Source: Sva-07 sp963715825 (lineage in GTDB: Bacteria > Actinomycetota > Acidimicrobiia > Acidimicrobiales > Ilumatobacteraceae). From it: a DNA stretch of 64,000 nucleotides. Positions 15,925 through 26,123 of this stretch are shown in pieces. The stretch covers positions 186,001-250,000 of the forward strand of contig CAVQSI010000002.1 of assembly GCA_963715825.1 (NCBI GenBank), read 5' to 3'. Position 1 is the stretch's first letter; each line of letters starts with the position of its first letter. The position numbers and the translations under genes are program-made. The notes beneath the pieces were generated by a model that was not told where the DNA came from, made no database searches, and worked only from the letters and a program-made list of their open reading frames with translations.

Positions 15925-17734
15925 TCAGGAGCCCGCAGCCAGCGCTGCCCCCAGTTCGAAGGTCGGCTGGAAGTCCGCCATCCGAGGATCGGCGTTCACC
16001 ACAGCGAGATAGGACGTACTACAGCCAGGCGCCGTCGACGAGACCCGGGTCATCGACGCGTACGCGAGGCGCCGAGAGCGTTCCTCCATCGCCACGCCGA
16101 CCACCACGGCGGGGCTGTCCCAGCCCTTGTAGCTGTGCACGGTGCACCCCTTCACCGCGTCGGCATCAGGCCAGAACCGGCCCTTGCTGCGGTGACGCTC
16201 GTCGGGATCGCGGCTGTACACGTGATGCACCGGATACCCGGCGGCCTCGATCTCGTGCGCCGCGGCCAGCCCGTCGTGGTGGTACTCGCACAGGTACACG
16301 ACGTCTCGGGGCGCCAGCTCCGGATGCTCCCGCAGGAGCCGGACGACCTCGCGGCCGACGGCCACGCCGAGATCGGCGACGCGCTCGACGTTGCGCCACG
16401 AGCGCACCGCAGTCGAGACGTGACCGACGACGGTCTCCTGGTCGTCGGCGATCTCGGGAACCACTGCGTCGTCAGCGATGAAGGACCTGGCGAACTCGTT
16501 GGTCGAACGGACGAGGTCCGGTGCCATCCGGTAGGAGGTCGTCATCCGGATCCACGGGTCGGTGAACCCGGCGGCGGCGAGGGCATCCGGGTCGTCCCAC
16601 GTCGACTTGCCGTACAGATCGACGGTGGCGTCGGCGACCAGCAGCATCTCGCCCTCAGGTCGCACGACATGCTCGCGCAACAGGTTCCACCAGTCGACCG
16701 TGAAGTCCTGGCCCTCGTCGACGAGCACGGCGTCGAAGCGCCGTTCGAAGCCGGCCTCGAAGACGTCGCGGGCCTTGACCACGATCTTGACCGGCCAGGT
16801 TCCGCGGGCGGGCTCGTCGGCAACGATGCCGGCCTGAGCGGCGTCGTCGACGACTCGCGAACAGAACGTGTGAAAGCTCGTACAGGTCACACGCGCCGGG
16901 TTCGCGCCGAGCTCGGCACACCGATCGACGACCAGTCGGCGGAGATGGTTCGCGAGCGTCAGGTTGAAGCACAGCACCAGCACGTTCCTGCCCTCGGCCG
17001 CCAGCCGGGCCGCGCGCGCGGTGAGCGCGAACGACTTGCCGCTCCCCGCCGTTCCGGCGACGCCACGGATGTGCGCACCGCCCGGGTTGGCGGCGACGCG
17101 TCGCGGCATTGTCGCTCAGCTGCACCGGTGCCACGGCGTGATGGACCATGCCGTCGACGACCAGCTCGCGCTGCAGCCGCTGGATCGAGGCCGCCGGGGC
17201 CGGAGTCGATCCCGGGCCGTCGACGAGGAACTGCAGACGGCCGCCCAGGTCGTCGGCCGACCACACCAGCACGGTGTTGGCCGGATCACCGAGTCCGGAT
17301 GCCAGCAGCGAGCCCGCCTCGGCGCCGGTGCACCAGGGCAGCACCACGACCGATCGCACCAGGCCGCCAGGTTCGCGGGCGTCGCCGGGGAACGCGAAGA
17401 ACTGCTCGTAGACGGTGTTGCGATGACGGCGAGCGACCGCGAGCGGCCGTGCCGTGCTCGGCCGCCACACCCCGTCGGCGCCGAGCGACTCGACGTCGTC
17501 GCCGGCGGTGCGGCGGTGATCGGCGGGACGCCAGTCGAGCACGTCGACGGTGATCGCGCCGCGGACGTCGTGGACGAGGACGAGATCCGGGACGTCCTGG
17601 CCGACCTTGGGCCGGACGTAGATCGTCCAGTCGTCGCCCAAGGCCGCGAAGGCGTCGAAGACTGCCCGCTCGGCGTCACCGAGCGGTGCTTGGAGTTCGT
17701 CGAGATGGTCGACGGAAGGTCGGATGATTGCCAC
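15925..17734 (-). pseudogene. NERD-domain UvrD-like helicase, interrupted by a frameshift
   Basis: From a GTG at 17734 (GGAG 8 nt upstream) one frame encodes a NERD-like N-terminal domain of about 205 residues (PDLVLVHDVRGAITVDVLDW). Near 17110 the reading must move by one base (one extra base) into the frame that continues RRVAANPGGAHIRGVAGTA. That frame holds superfamily I helicase motifs: GSGKSFALTARAA (Walker A), VLVDEGQDFT (II), TTSYRM (IV), VHSYKGWDSPAV (V) and YASMTRV (VI). In the NERD part the usual nuclease ExK reads D-V-L, so the nuclease may be inactive even if the frame is intact. It is either an assembly indel or a broken gene. Confidence 0.75.
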
Positions 17735-17768
17735 GTACAGCGCTCCGTTCGGACAGGCGGACGGGCTG

Positions 17769-18062
17769 TCATCGGCGCGACCTGGCGCCAACTTGAGCGG
17801 CTCGTCGCTCGGTAGGAGCCTGCCCCGACCACCGGATGGCGGCGCTTTCCTCCCGTCGCGTGCCTGTCGTTCCGAGCTCGTCGGCGACCGCCTTGCGAGT
17901 CGGACCAGTGATCCTCTTCCGCCTCCGCTTGCCGTTCGGGCCGACACCGAGGTCGACCGAGGCGATCCAGCGTTCGACCGTCACGCCGCTGCCGGGCCGC
18001 GTGTGGTCGCTCCGGTAGATCGACCCTTCCCCGTGGGAGCGGCTGGGCGACTTGCTGACCAT
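17769..18062 (-). pseudogene. Tyrosine integrase remnant (N-terminal arm-binding part)
   Basis: From an ATG at 18062 the frame reads SHGEGSIYRSDHTRP, then RWIASVDLGVGPNGKRRRK and ITGPTRKAVADEL. This is the N-terminal arm-type DNA-binding domain seen in actinophage and ICE tyrosine integrases. Similarity ends after about 60 residues. The remaining residues to the stop at 17769 are low-complexity Arg-rich, and no core-binding or catalytic domain (R-H-R-Y) follows. It lies 118 bp from the 3' end of tRNA-Pro, where such integrases normally sit, so it is probably the scar of a lost integrative element. Confidence 0.65.
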
Positions 18063-18133
18063 GGCGGAACCCCCTGCGTCAGTCCACCCTGCACTCTGCG
18101 TCGAATGGCTCCCAAGGTGGCCGAAAACGATCG

Positions 18134-18177
18134 AACCCCTGGCCCGGGCTGCTCTCGCAGTTCCGTGACCAGGGGTT
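18134..18177 (-). terminator. Hairpin downstream of tRNA-Pro
   Basis: A perfect 9-bp inverted repeat (AACCCCTGG / CCAGGGGTT) with a 26-nt loop starts 4 nt past the tRNA 3' end on the minus strand. On that strand CGATCGTTTTCGG follows. It is probably the tRNA terminator, though it also lies where an integrase attachment site would be. Confidence 0.5.
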
Positions 18178-18180
18178 TGT

Positions 18181-18258
18181 TGGTCGGGGTGAGAGGATTT
18201 GAACCTCCGGCCTCCACGTCCCGAACGTGGCGCGCTAACCAAGCTGCGCTACACCCCG
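18181..18258 (-). tRNA. tRNA-Pro (anticodon CGG), CCA encoded
   Basis: The minus strand folds as a full cloverleaf. The acceptor stem is CGGGGTG / CACCCCG with discriminator A and an encoded CCA. The D-arm includes GCTTGGTTAGC. The anticodon stem CCACG / CGTGG encloses TTCGGGA, giving anticodon CGG with G37, the proline hallmark. The T-arm is GGAGGTTCAAATCCTCT. An integrase remnant lies beside its 3' end. Confidence 0.95.
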
Positions 18259-18273
18259 TAGCGGCTCGCCATG

Positions 18274-18768
18274 CTATCCAGCGGTGGCGGGTTCTTCCTC
18301 CGGCGAGTTCTCCGGCTGCGATGCGGCCGCGTCGGCCGTGTCGGGAAGCGGCACCATCGGTTCCACCGGCGCCGCATCGGCGGCCAATCCCTCGGTGTAG
18401 ACGCCGCCGGCGAGGATCGCATCGGCGGCCCGACGCAGGCGCAACGCGTCGAGCGGTTTGACCAGCCAGCCCTCGGCGCCGCTGCGGCGGGCCAGGTGGA
18501 GGTCGGCGCGACGGTCGAGCAGCATCAGCACCGGCACGTGGCCGACGACGCCTGCGGACTCGTCGAGGCGCAGTGACATCGTGACCGCCATCGCACCCAT
18601 CGAACCGACCTGCAGGTCGAGGATCGCCAGGTCGGGCATCCGTTCGGAGACCTGCCCCGAGACCGCTCGGCCCTCACGGCACACGGTGAAGTGGACGTCG
18701 TCGTCGCCGAGCGCGGCGATGACCTCGTCGACGATCCAGTCGGCATCGGTGGCAAGCAGGATGTGCAC
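18274..18768 (-). CDS. Stand-alone response-regulator receiver protein
   Basis: This 164-aa protein has a CheY-like receiver over its first 120 residues: ILLATDADWIVDEVI (acidic pocket), the phospho-acceptor Asp in LAILDLQVGSMGA, VLMLLDRRADL (the usual Thr/Ser site is Leu here) and the conserved Lys in EGWLVKPLDAL. The last 45 residues are Pro/Glu-rich and disordered. There is no output domain. It follows the second ArsA-like gene by 10 bp, so it is likely in one operon with the paired ATPases. Confidence 0.75.
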   Translation of the reverse strand: MHILLATDADWIVDEVIAALGDDDVHFTVCREGRAVSGQVSERMPDLAILDLQVGSMGAMAVTMSLRLDESAGVVGHVPVLMLLDRRADLHLARRSGAEGWLVKPLDALRLRRAADAILAGGVYTEGLAADAAPVEPMVPLPDTADAAASQPENSPEEEPATAG

Positions 18769-18778
18769 GGCCCAGACG

Positions 18779-19948
18779 CTACCCGTCGACGACCGGATGG
18801 TCGAAGAGATGCCCCGCGATCACCAGCAGTCCGTCGAGGTCGTGCACGTCGCTGTCGAGCAGCGGGAGCACGACCAGGCGGTCCGCTCCGACGATGTGGG
18901 CGAGTGGTGCGATCACCTCGAGCTCGAGGTCGCGCATGGCGCGCAACGACGCGACGTTGTCCCACAGCACGCCCAAGGTCTGGTCGCCCGCTCGTCGCGC
19001 CTCGTCGCCGGCGCGGAGCGCGTCGGTCGAGGTGCCGTCGCCGAACTCGGGATGGGCGCGGTTGACGATCGCCGACGTCACCCCGACGCCCTGGTCGACG
19101 AGTTGTCTGGCGAACCACACCGCTTCGTCGATCGTGTCGTGGCGGGGCGCGGCGACGACCACGAACGAGGTCTCGGGCGCCCGGATCAGTTGCACGACGT
19201 CGTCGGCGCGCTCGCGGAATCCGGTCTCCATGCCGGCGAACGCCTGGAAGAACGCGACCGAGTCGGCGAGCACGTCGGAGCCGACCACCTTGCCGATCGC
19301 CTTGAGCACCGGTTGGGTGGCGGTGCCGATCACACGGAGCCCGCTGCGGGTGGGCAGCATCAACAATCGGAACAGGCGATGATCGAGGAACCGGGCAAGG
19401 ACGCCGGGAGCTTCGAGGAAGTCGAGGGCATTGCGGCTCGGGGGCGTGTCGACGATCACCAGGTCGAAGCGGTCGTCGCCGTGGAGTTCGTGCAGGGTCT
19501 CGGCCGCCATGTACTCCTGGGTGCCACTCAACGCCCCGGCGATGTTGCGGTAGAACGGGTTGGTCAGGATCCGCTCGATCTGCTCGTCGGAGTCGGCGTG
19601 ACGCCGCACCAGCCCATCGAACGTGGCGGCGGTGTCGAGCATCATCGCCCACAGCTCGCCACCGGGCTTCCACTCGCCGTCGGCGGCGAGCTCGATGCGC
19701 TGCGGCTCCGAGGCCAGGCCGTCGGCGAGACCGAGCGCGTCGGCCAACCGACGCGCCGGGTCGATCGTGACCACCACGGCCCGTCGCCCGCGTCGCGCCG
19801 CCTCCAGCCCCAGCACCGCCGCCGTGGTCGTCTTGCCGACGCCACCGGATCCGCAACACACGATCACCGTCGACGCATCGATCACATCGCCGTCGCGGAC
19901 GATCGCCGCGGCGCTGTCGACCCGAGTGCTGTCGTCGTCCGACGTCAT
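18779..19948 (-). CDS. ArsA/Get3-like ATPase, second of a pair (BagB-like)
   Basis: This 389-aa P-loop ATPase has the deviant Walker A CCGSGGVGKTTTAAVLGLEA (about residues 31-50), the A-loop VVVTIDPARRLADALG, and DLVIVDTPPSRNALDFLEAP (switch II). These are the hallmarks of the ArsA/GET3 family. In mycobacteria two such proteins encoded side by side (Rv3679-Rv3680, BagA-BagB) form a heterodimer linked to anion or membrane stress. The gene layout here is the same. No ArsB pump or arsR-type ars operon is nearby, so plain arsenite export is unlikely. Its ATG begins 1 nt after the stop of the upstream partner. Confidence 0.85.
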   Translation of the reverse strand: MTSDDDSTRVDSAAAIVRDGDVIDASTVIVCCGSGGVGKTTTAAVLGLEAARRGRRAVVVTIDPARRLADALGLADGLASEPQRIELAADGEWKPGGELWAMMLDTAATFDGLVRRHADSDEQIERILTNPFYRNIAGALSGTQEYMAAETLHELHGDDRFDLVIVDTPPSRNALDFLEAPGVLARFLDHRLFRLLMLPTRSGLRVIGTATQPVLKAIGKVVGSDVLADSVAFFQAFAGMETGFRERADDVVQLIRAPETSFVVVAAPRHDTIDEAVWFARQLVDQGVGVTSAIVNRAHPEFGDGTSTDALRAGDEARRAGDQTLGVLWDNVASLRAMRDLELEVIAPLAHIVGADRLVVLPLLDSDVHDLDGLLVIAGHLFDHPVVDG

Positions 19949-19949
19949 G

Positions 19950-20840
19950 TCACTGCCACGCCGCCAGGGTGCCGGCGAGCGCCTCGATGTCGGCAGCGGT
20001 GAGCCCGGCGACGAATCGGGCGGGCAGGGTGACCTTCGGGATCGGGAGTTCGGTTGCGAGTCGGGCGATCTCGCCGGCCTCCATCTCGCGACGCGACCTC
20101 CGGAATGCTGCAGCCTCCACGAGACCCTGCGCAGTTGCCGGATCGAGATCCGCGGTCGCTCGACGAACCTCGGCGTCGTCGGGAAGCGGCTCGCCGAGGT
20201 CGACCGCGTTGACCACCACCGGTCCGAGCTGCACCCCGACGTCGTCTTCGAGCGCGAAGGCCGTCTCGACCACCTCGTTGACCGGCGTCGTCTCGGGGAG
20301 CGTGACCAGCACCACCTGGCACCGCTCGGCGTCGTGGAGCAGTTCGAGCACGTCGTCGGCCTGCGCCCGTACCGGTCCCGAACTGACCGCGTCGGCCAGC
20401 CCGGCCGCCGAGGTGAGGAACGTGATCGCGTGCCCGGCGGCCGGGCCGTCGACCACGATCAGGTCGTATTCACCCGATCGCTCGAGCTGTTTGATCTTGC
20501 CGAGCACGACGATGTCGTCGATCCCGGGTGCCGCCGTGCCGACGACGTCGATGACCCCGGTGCGGTTCAACCGCTTGGCGATGCGGGCGAACCCGTGGTC
20601 GCGCAGGTACTCGTCGAGCGCGTCGGGCGCCGAGATCGCCACGACTTCGAGGTCGGGCAGCAGCTCGGCCAAGGCGGGCTTGCCATCGAGTTCGACGACG
20701 AGCACGTGCTGCCCGGCATCCGATGCCGCACGGGCGATCACAGCCGTTACCGTGGTCTTCCCCACACCGCCCTTGCCCGCCACCACGACCACGCGGGCAG
20801 CAGTCAACGACTGCAGCGGGAACTCGCTCTCTGGAGGCAC
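19950..20840 (-). CDS. ArsA/Get3-like ATPase, first of a pair (BagA-like)
   Basis: This protein of up to 296 aa has Walker A VVVAGKGGVGKTTVTAVIA (from about residue 17), the substrate loop LVVELDGKPALAELL, and YDLIVVDGPAAGHAITFL. These fit the BagA-type partner of the mycobacterial BagAB pair. Other conserved blocks are GTAAPGIDDIVVLGKIKQLE and GPVRAQADDVLELLHD. The GTG at 20840 has no clear ribosome site and lies only 2 bp from the divergent nfeD start. A GTG slightly inside (before VVVAGKGG) would also keep the P-loop, so the start is uncertain. It is translationally adjacent to the second ATPase. Confidence 0.82.
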   Translation of the reverse strand: MPPESEFPLQSLTAARVVVVAGKGGVGKTTVTAVIARAASDAGQHVLVVELDGKPALAELLPDLEVVAISAPDALDEYLRDHGFARIAKRLNRTGVIDVVGTAAPGIDDIVVLGKIKQLERSGEYDLIVVDGPAAGHAITFLTSAAGLADAVSSGPVRAQADDVLELLHDAERCQVVLVTLPETTPVNEVVETAFALEDDVGVQLGPVVVNAVDLGEPLPDDAEVRRATADLDPATAQGLVEAAAFRRSRREMEAGEIARLATELPIPKVTLPARFVAGLTAADIEALAGTLAAWQ

Positions 20841-20842
20841 CT

Positions 20843-22297
<1,455 letters not shown>

Positions 22298-22300
22298 AAA

Positions 22301-22345
22301 ATCGCGCCCGTGTTGCGCTGATCGCAACGTGCGCGCGCCATTTCG
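22301..22345. terminator. Palindromic region between nfeD and selB
   Basis: The gap between these convergent genes contains GTTGCG-CTGAT-CGCAAC (22312-22328) inside a longer imperfect palindrome rich in GCGC, and it ends in CATTTCGG. It may terminate transcription from both sides. The rest of the gap (22346-22390) is a G-rich GGATC/GGATT run with no gene. Confidence 0.4.
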
Positions 22346-22390
22346 GATCGGATCGGATTGGGCGGATTGGATCGGGTCGGGTGGGGACGG

Positions 22391-24106
22391 TCAGGGAGCG
22401 TCGGGGAGGCGGGGGCCGGCGATACGGAGGTCGTCGCGCCGGCGGGTGACGCCTCGGGCGTCGAGTTCGGCCACCAGCGGCAGCACGAACTTGCGACTCG
22501 CGCCCGTCGCGTCGCGGAATTCGGCCACCGTGAACCCGTCCGGCGAGGCCGCCAGCAGCCCAGCGGCGAGCGCGGCCGCTGCGTCGATCGTGTCGGCGTG
22601 GAAGCACATCGAATCGCGCGTCACCAGGTGACCCCGGCGCACGAGTTCGCGCAACTCGGCTCGGTCGACGTCGTCGGGCTGCGGCGGCGCGAACCCGCCC
22701 GCGAGCGCCACCGCGAGGTACGGGTGATCGACGAACGGATCGACCGCATCGGCGGGTCGGACCGTGGTGGCATCGATCACCACGTCGGCGAGCGTGGCGA
22801 GCACCGCCCGTTCCCGGTCGTCGAACGACGCGAGGTCGACACCGACGGTGCCGCCATCGGCGACTCGTTCGAGCAGCACGGCACGCAGTGCCTCGAGTTC
22901 CTCGTCGGTGGTCAACCAGTCGCCCACCGTCGGATCGACTCGCTCGCCGGTCAACCGTTCGACGTCGCCGACCGTCACCCACCCGCGCTCGCGCACGATG
23001 CGTTCGATCGTCCGATCGGGCGCAGCGCGCGAGGCGCGCAGCACCGGCTCGATGTCGAGCACCTCGCCGCCGCCGACCGTCTCGTCACGCCCCGACTCGC
23101 GCAACACGAAACGGTCGCCCGGCAGCAGCGGCAGCGCCGTGGGCAGGAACAACCGAACCGCTCCGTCGTGGCCGGGCGCGATCGTCTCGGTGCCGAGCAC
23201 ACGCAACCGCACAGCGTGCTCGCCCGAGCCGACGTACGCAACGAAGGCCCCGCGTCGCGACAGGTCGTGGTCGAGCGCCGAGAGCACGTGGACCGATGCG
23301 TCGAATCGGTCGGTCAGGTGCCACTGATCGGGCGCCACGAGTGCGTCACCACGAGCGAGGTCGTGGTGATCGACGCCGGTGAGGTTCACTGCCACGCGGG
23401 TGCCCGGCCCGATGTCGTCGACGGACCGCCCAGCGGTCTGGAGCGAACGGATGCGCGCACGACGGTCACCGGCCAGCACGTTGTCGTCGACGGCGAGCCG
23501 ACCACCGGTGAGCGTGCCGGTGACCACCGTGCCGCTGCCCTTGGCCGCGAACACCCGGTCGATCCACAGGCGGGGACGCCCACGGTCGGCGGCCCGTGTC
23601 GTGCGCGCAACGAGTGCGTCGAGTTCCCGACGCAGCTCGTCGAGGCCGGCGCCGGTGGTCGCCGAGACGGCGAGCATCGGAGCGTCGGCGAGGAACGTGC
23701 CGGCCACGTGGTCGGCCACGTCCATCTGCGCCAGCTCGAGCAGGTCGTCGTCGACGAGATCGGCCTTGGTGAGCGCGATGATCCCCGCCCGGATACCGAG
23801 CAGTTCGAGAATGCGCAGGTGCTCCTCGGACTGTGGCTTCCACCCCTCGGTGGCGGCGACGACGAACACGCACGCCGTGACCCCGCCGACCCCGGCGAGC
23901 ATGTTGCGCAGGAACTTCACGTGCCCCGGCACGTCGATGAAGCTGAGTTCCTCGCCGGACGGCAGCGTGGTGTGGGCAAAGCCGAGGTCGATGGTGAGTC
24001 CGCGGCGTTTCTCCTCGGCGAACCGGTCGGGATCGGTCCCCGTCAACGCGAGGACCAGCGACGACTTGCCGTGGTCGACGTGGCCGGCCGTGGCGACGAC
24101 GGTCAC
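22391..24106 (-). CDS. selB: Selenocysteine-specific elongation factor SelB
   Basis: This 571-aa GTPase delivers selenocysteyl-tRNA to UGA codons that carry a SECIS hairpin. The G1 motif GHVDHGKSSL (8-17), switch LTIDLGFAHTTL, G3 DVPGHVKF, G4 TKADL and G5 VSATTGAG are all present. EF-Tu-like domains follow, and a SelB-specific domain 4 of winged helices (about 390-571) contacts the SECIS. It overlaps selA by 4 bp (ATGA), giving a selA-selB operon. No selD, selC tRNA or selenoprotein was seen in this window. Confidence 0.95.
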   Translation of the reverse strand: MTVVATAGHVDHGKSSLVLALTGTDPDRFAEEKRRGLTIDLGFAHTTLPSGEELSFIDVPGHVKFLRNMLAGVGGVTACVFVVAATEGWKPQSEEHLRILELLGIRAGIIALTKADLVDDDLLELAQMDVADHVAGTFLADAPMLAVSATTGAGLDELRRELDALVARTTRAADRGRPRLWIDRVFAAKGSGTVVTGTLTGGRLAVDDNVLAGDRRARIRSLQTAGRSVDDIGPGTRVAVNLTGVDHHDLARGDALVAPDQWHLTDRFDASVHVLSALDHDLSRRGAFVAYVGSGEHAVRLRVLGTETIAPGHDGAVRLFLPTALPLLPGDRFVLRESGRDETVGGGEVLDIEPVLRASRAAPDRTIERIVRERGWVTVGDVERLTGERVDPTVGDWLTTDEELEALRAVLLERVADGGTVGVDLASFDDRERAVLATLADVVIDATTVRPADAVDPFVDHPYLAVALAGGFAPPQPDDVDRAELRELVRRGHLVTRDSMCFHADTIDAAAALAAGLLAASPDGFTVAEFRDATGASRKFVLPLVAELDARGVTRRRDDLRIAGPRLPDAP

Positions 24107-25407
24107 GAGGCCGGGTGCGCTGCGGTCAGCGCCGCGATGATCGTCGCGTCGTCGGCCGGTTCGACCGATCGGAGGTCGAGCATCGTGCGGTCGTCACGCG
24201 ATCGGGCGATCACCGGTCGGTCGTGTCGGCGCAGTGCGGCGAGCAGATCGCCGTCGAGTTCGACTCCGAAGGAGGGCATCGTGACGCCCGGCGCCGAGCC
24301 GGCCCCGGGCAGCGAGTCCATCGGTGCGGCGACCGCCGACGGATGCGCCGACGACACCGCGGCGACGACGGACTCGGCGCGCGCCGTCAACGAGGCGAGC
24401 GGCACCGCCACCATCCGCCAGAACGCAATGTCGGTGGCCGCTCGCTTGTCGAGGTACGCCAACACCGTCTCCTGCAGGGCGGCCAACACGAGTCCGCCGG
24501 GACGCAACGCCCGCGCAAGTGGATGGCGCTGGCACCGTTCGACGAGGTCCGCGCGGCCGGCGATGATGCCGGCCTGCGGTCCGCCGAGGAGCTTGTCGCC
24601 ACTGAAGGTGACCAGCGACGCGCCGTCGGCGATCGTCTGGCGCGCCGCGGGCTCACCGGCGAGCCACGCCGGTGGCGGGCCCGACAGCCACGGACACGAG
24701 GCGTCGACCAGCCCGCTCCCGATGTCGGCGACGACGGGAACCCCGAGCGTTGCCAGCTCGCGAACCGACGTCTCCTCGACGAATCCTTCGACGCGGTAGT
24801 TGCTCGGGTGCACCTTGAGCACGATCGCCGCGTCGACACCCGGCTTGTCGAGCGCGCGGCGGTAGTCGTCGAGACGAGTGCGATTGGTGGTGCCCACGTC
24901 GACGAGTCGCGCCCCCGACTGTTCCATCACGTCGGGCACCCGGAACGATCCACCGATCTCGACGCTCTCGCCCCGACTCACCGGGACGTCGCGACCCTCG
25001 GCCAGCGCAGCGATGACGAGCAGCACAGCAGCGGCGTTGTTGTTGACGACCATGGCCGCCTCTGCCCCACAGAGGCGGGCGAACAGTTGGCCGACAGCAC
25101 GCTGGCGCGAGCCCCGAGCGCCCGTCGCCAGGTCGAACTCGATGGTCTGGGCCACCGCGTCCTGATGATGGCGCACCGGGGCGCGACCCAAGTTGGTGTG
25201 CAACAGCACGCCGGTGGCGTTGACCACGGGCATCAGCAGCGTTCGACGGAACGCCTCGGCGCGTGCTCCGGCCGACTCGACGTCGTCGGCGTCGATCGCC
25301 GCCCGCGCGATGTCGACCAGGATCGGATGCGGCAGACCGGTCGCAGCGAGCGACCGGGCGAGCGCGTCGACCGATGGAGGTCGTGGACGCTCGCCGGCTG
25401 CGTTCAT
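24103..25407 (-). CDS. selA: L-seryl-tRNA(Sec) selenium transferase SelA
   Basis: This 434-aa PLP enzyme converts seryl-tRNA(Sec) to selenocysteyl-tRNA using selenophosphate. Conserved blocks are VNATGVLLHTNLGRAPV, VVNNNAAAVLLVI, VEIGGSFRVPDVMEQSGA, VHPSNYRVEGF and VTFSGDKLLGGPQAGI, in which Lys272 should bind PLP. Length is normal. The first 33 codons also occur as a broken copy at 25955-26055, because the 5' end of the gene is inside a tandem duplication. The functional copy is this one. Confidence 0.95.
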   Translation of the reverse strand: MNAAGERPRPPSVDALARSLAATGLPHPILVDIARAAIDADDVESAGARAEAFRRTLLMPVVNATGVLLHTNLGRAPVRHHQDAVAQTIEFDLATGARGSRQRAVGQLFARLCGAEAAMVVNNNAAAVLLVIAALAEGRDVPVSRGESVEIGGSFRVPDVMEQSGARLVDVGTTNRTRLDDYRRALDKPGVDAAIVLKVHPSNYRVEGFVEETSVRELATLGVPVVADIGSGLVDASCPWLSGPPPAWLAGEPAARQTIADGASLVTFSGDKLLGGPQAGIIAGRADLVERCQRHPLARALRPGGLVLAALQETVLAYLDKRAATDIAFWRMVAVPLASLTARAESVVAAVSSAHPSAVAAPMDSLPGAGSAPGVTMPSFGVELDGDLLAALRRHDRPVIARSRDDRTMLDLRSVEPADDATIIAALTAAHPAS

Positions 25408-25475
25408 CGGGTCGAGCCTACGACGTCAGCCGCACCGTGACGCCGGGCGACCCAGCGTCGGCGCTGCGCGCGGGC

Positions 25476-25649
25476 TCAGGCGTCGGGGAGCTTGTCGATG
25501 GCGTCCTTGACGACCTCGGCACCCTGCTGCACCTTGTCGCCGTGCGCACCGGCCTTGTCGTCGATGACGTCGGCAGCCTTGTCGACACCCTGCTTGGCCT
25601 TGCCCTTGTTGCCACCGACCGAGGACTTGACTGTGTCCAGCAAACCCAT
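25476..25649 (-). CDS. Antitoxin-like small protein (MT0933/Rv0909 type), copy 1
   Basis: This 57-aa protein is MGLLDTVKSSVGGNKGKA, then KQGVDKAADVIDDKAG and a KDAIDKLPDA tail. It resembles the Rv0909-type family, annotated as putative antitoxins (Pfam MT0933_antitox), with a CsbD-like helical pattern rich in Lys and Asp. AGGAGG stands 6 nt before the ATG. No SRPBCC-type toxin partner (Rv0910-like) is adjacent, so toxin-antitoxin function is doubtful. It is the left copy in the tandem duplication and lies 68 bp upstream of selA. Confidence 0.75.
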   Translation of the reverse strand: MGLLDTVKSSVGGNKGKAKQGVDKAADVIDDKAGAHGDKVQQGAEVVKDAIDKLPDA

Positions 25650-25711
25650 GTGGAACCTCCTGTGTAGAGGCCCGACCCTACTTGACGACGTCAGCGGCCA
25701 CGGATGACAGA

Positions 25712-25939
25712 TCAGGCTCGTGTCGTGAGCGTCGAGTGAGCGGCGTCGAGCACCTCGACGCCGTGTGCCCGAGCCGACGCCTCCCAAGCCGGGTCGTCAG
25801 GCGTGGAGCCGCGTCGGTGGTCCCACACCACGCGAGCGTGCTCAGGATTCGCTCGGTCACTGTGGAACCACACCCAGTGCTCGGCGCGCTCGTTGACGAT
25901 CATGCGGGTGTCGGAAATCGTGCCCAGCTCCATCGTCAC
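25712..25939 (-). pseudogene. 3' fragment of the M14/DUF2817 gene (duplicated)
   Basis: The 75-codon frame reads MTMELGTISDTRMIVNERAE, then HWVWFHSDRANPEHARVVWD and HGVEVLDAAHSTL. It matches the last ~75 residues of the carboxypeptidase-like gene at 26365-27472 at most positions. It has no upstream part: the sequence jumps at 25954 into selA-derived DNA. It is a by-product of the tandem duplication and probably not a functional protein, although an ATG opens the frame. Confidence 0.75.
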
Positions 25940-25954
25940 GGTTCGCCACGTCGT

Positions 25955-26055
25955 GCGATGTCGACCAGGATCGGATGCGGCAGACCGGTCGCAACGAGCG
26001 ACCGGGCGAGCGCGTCGACCGACGGAGGTCGTGGACGCTCGCCGGCTGCGTTCAT
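25955..26055 (-). pseudogene. 5' fragment of selA (duplicated)
   Basis: The first 33 codons of selA, including its start codon, are repeated here with few differences from 25307-25407. The frame then runs into the M14 fragment. It marks the internal junction of the tandem duplication and cannot make SelA. It could, however, still start translation downstream of antitoxin copy 2. Confidence 0.8.
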
Positions 26056-26123
26056 CGGATCGAGCCTACGACGTCAGCCGCACCGTGACGCCGGGCGACC
26101 CAGCATCAGCGCTGCGCGCGGGC

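Noticed and set aside
18779..20840. Arsenite-efflux ATPase (arsA) reading of the paired ATPases
   Set aside because: No arsB, arsC or arsR-type ars operon is nearby, and the pair matches the actinobacterial BagAB arrangement better.
22358..24799. A plus-strand open frame of about 813 codons over selB and selA
   Set aside because: It is antisense to two fully recognisable genes, and the product has no motifs.
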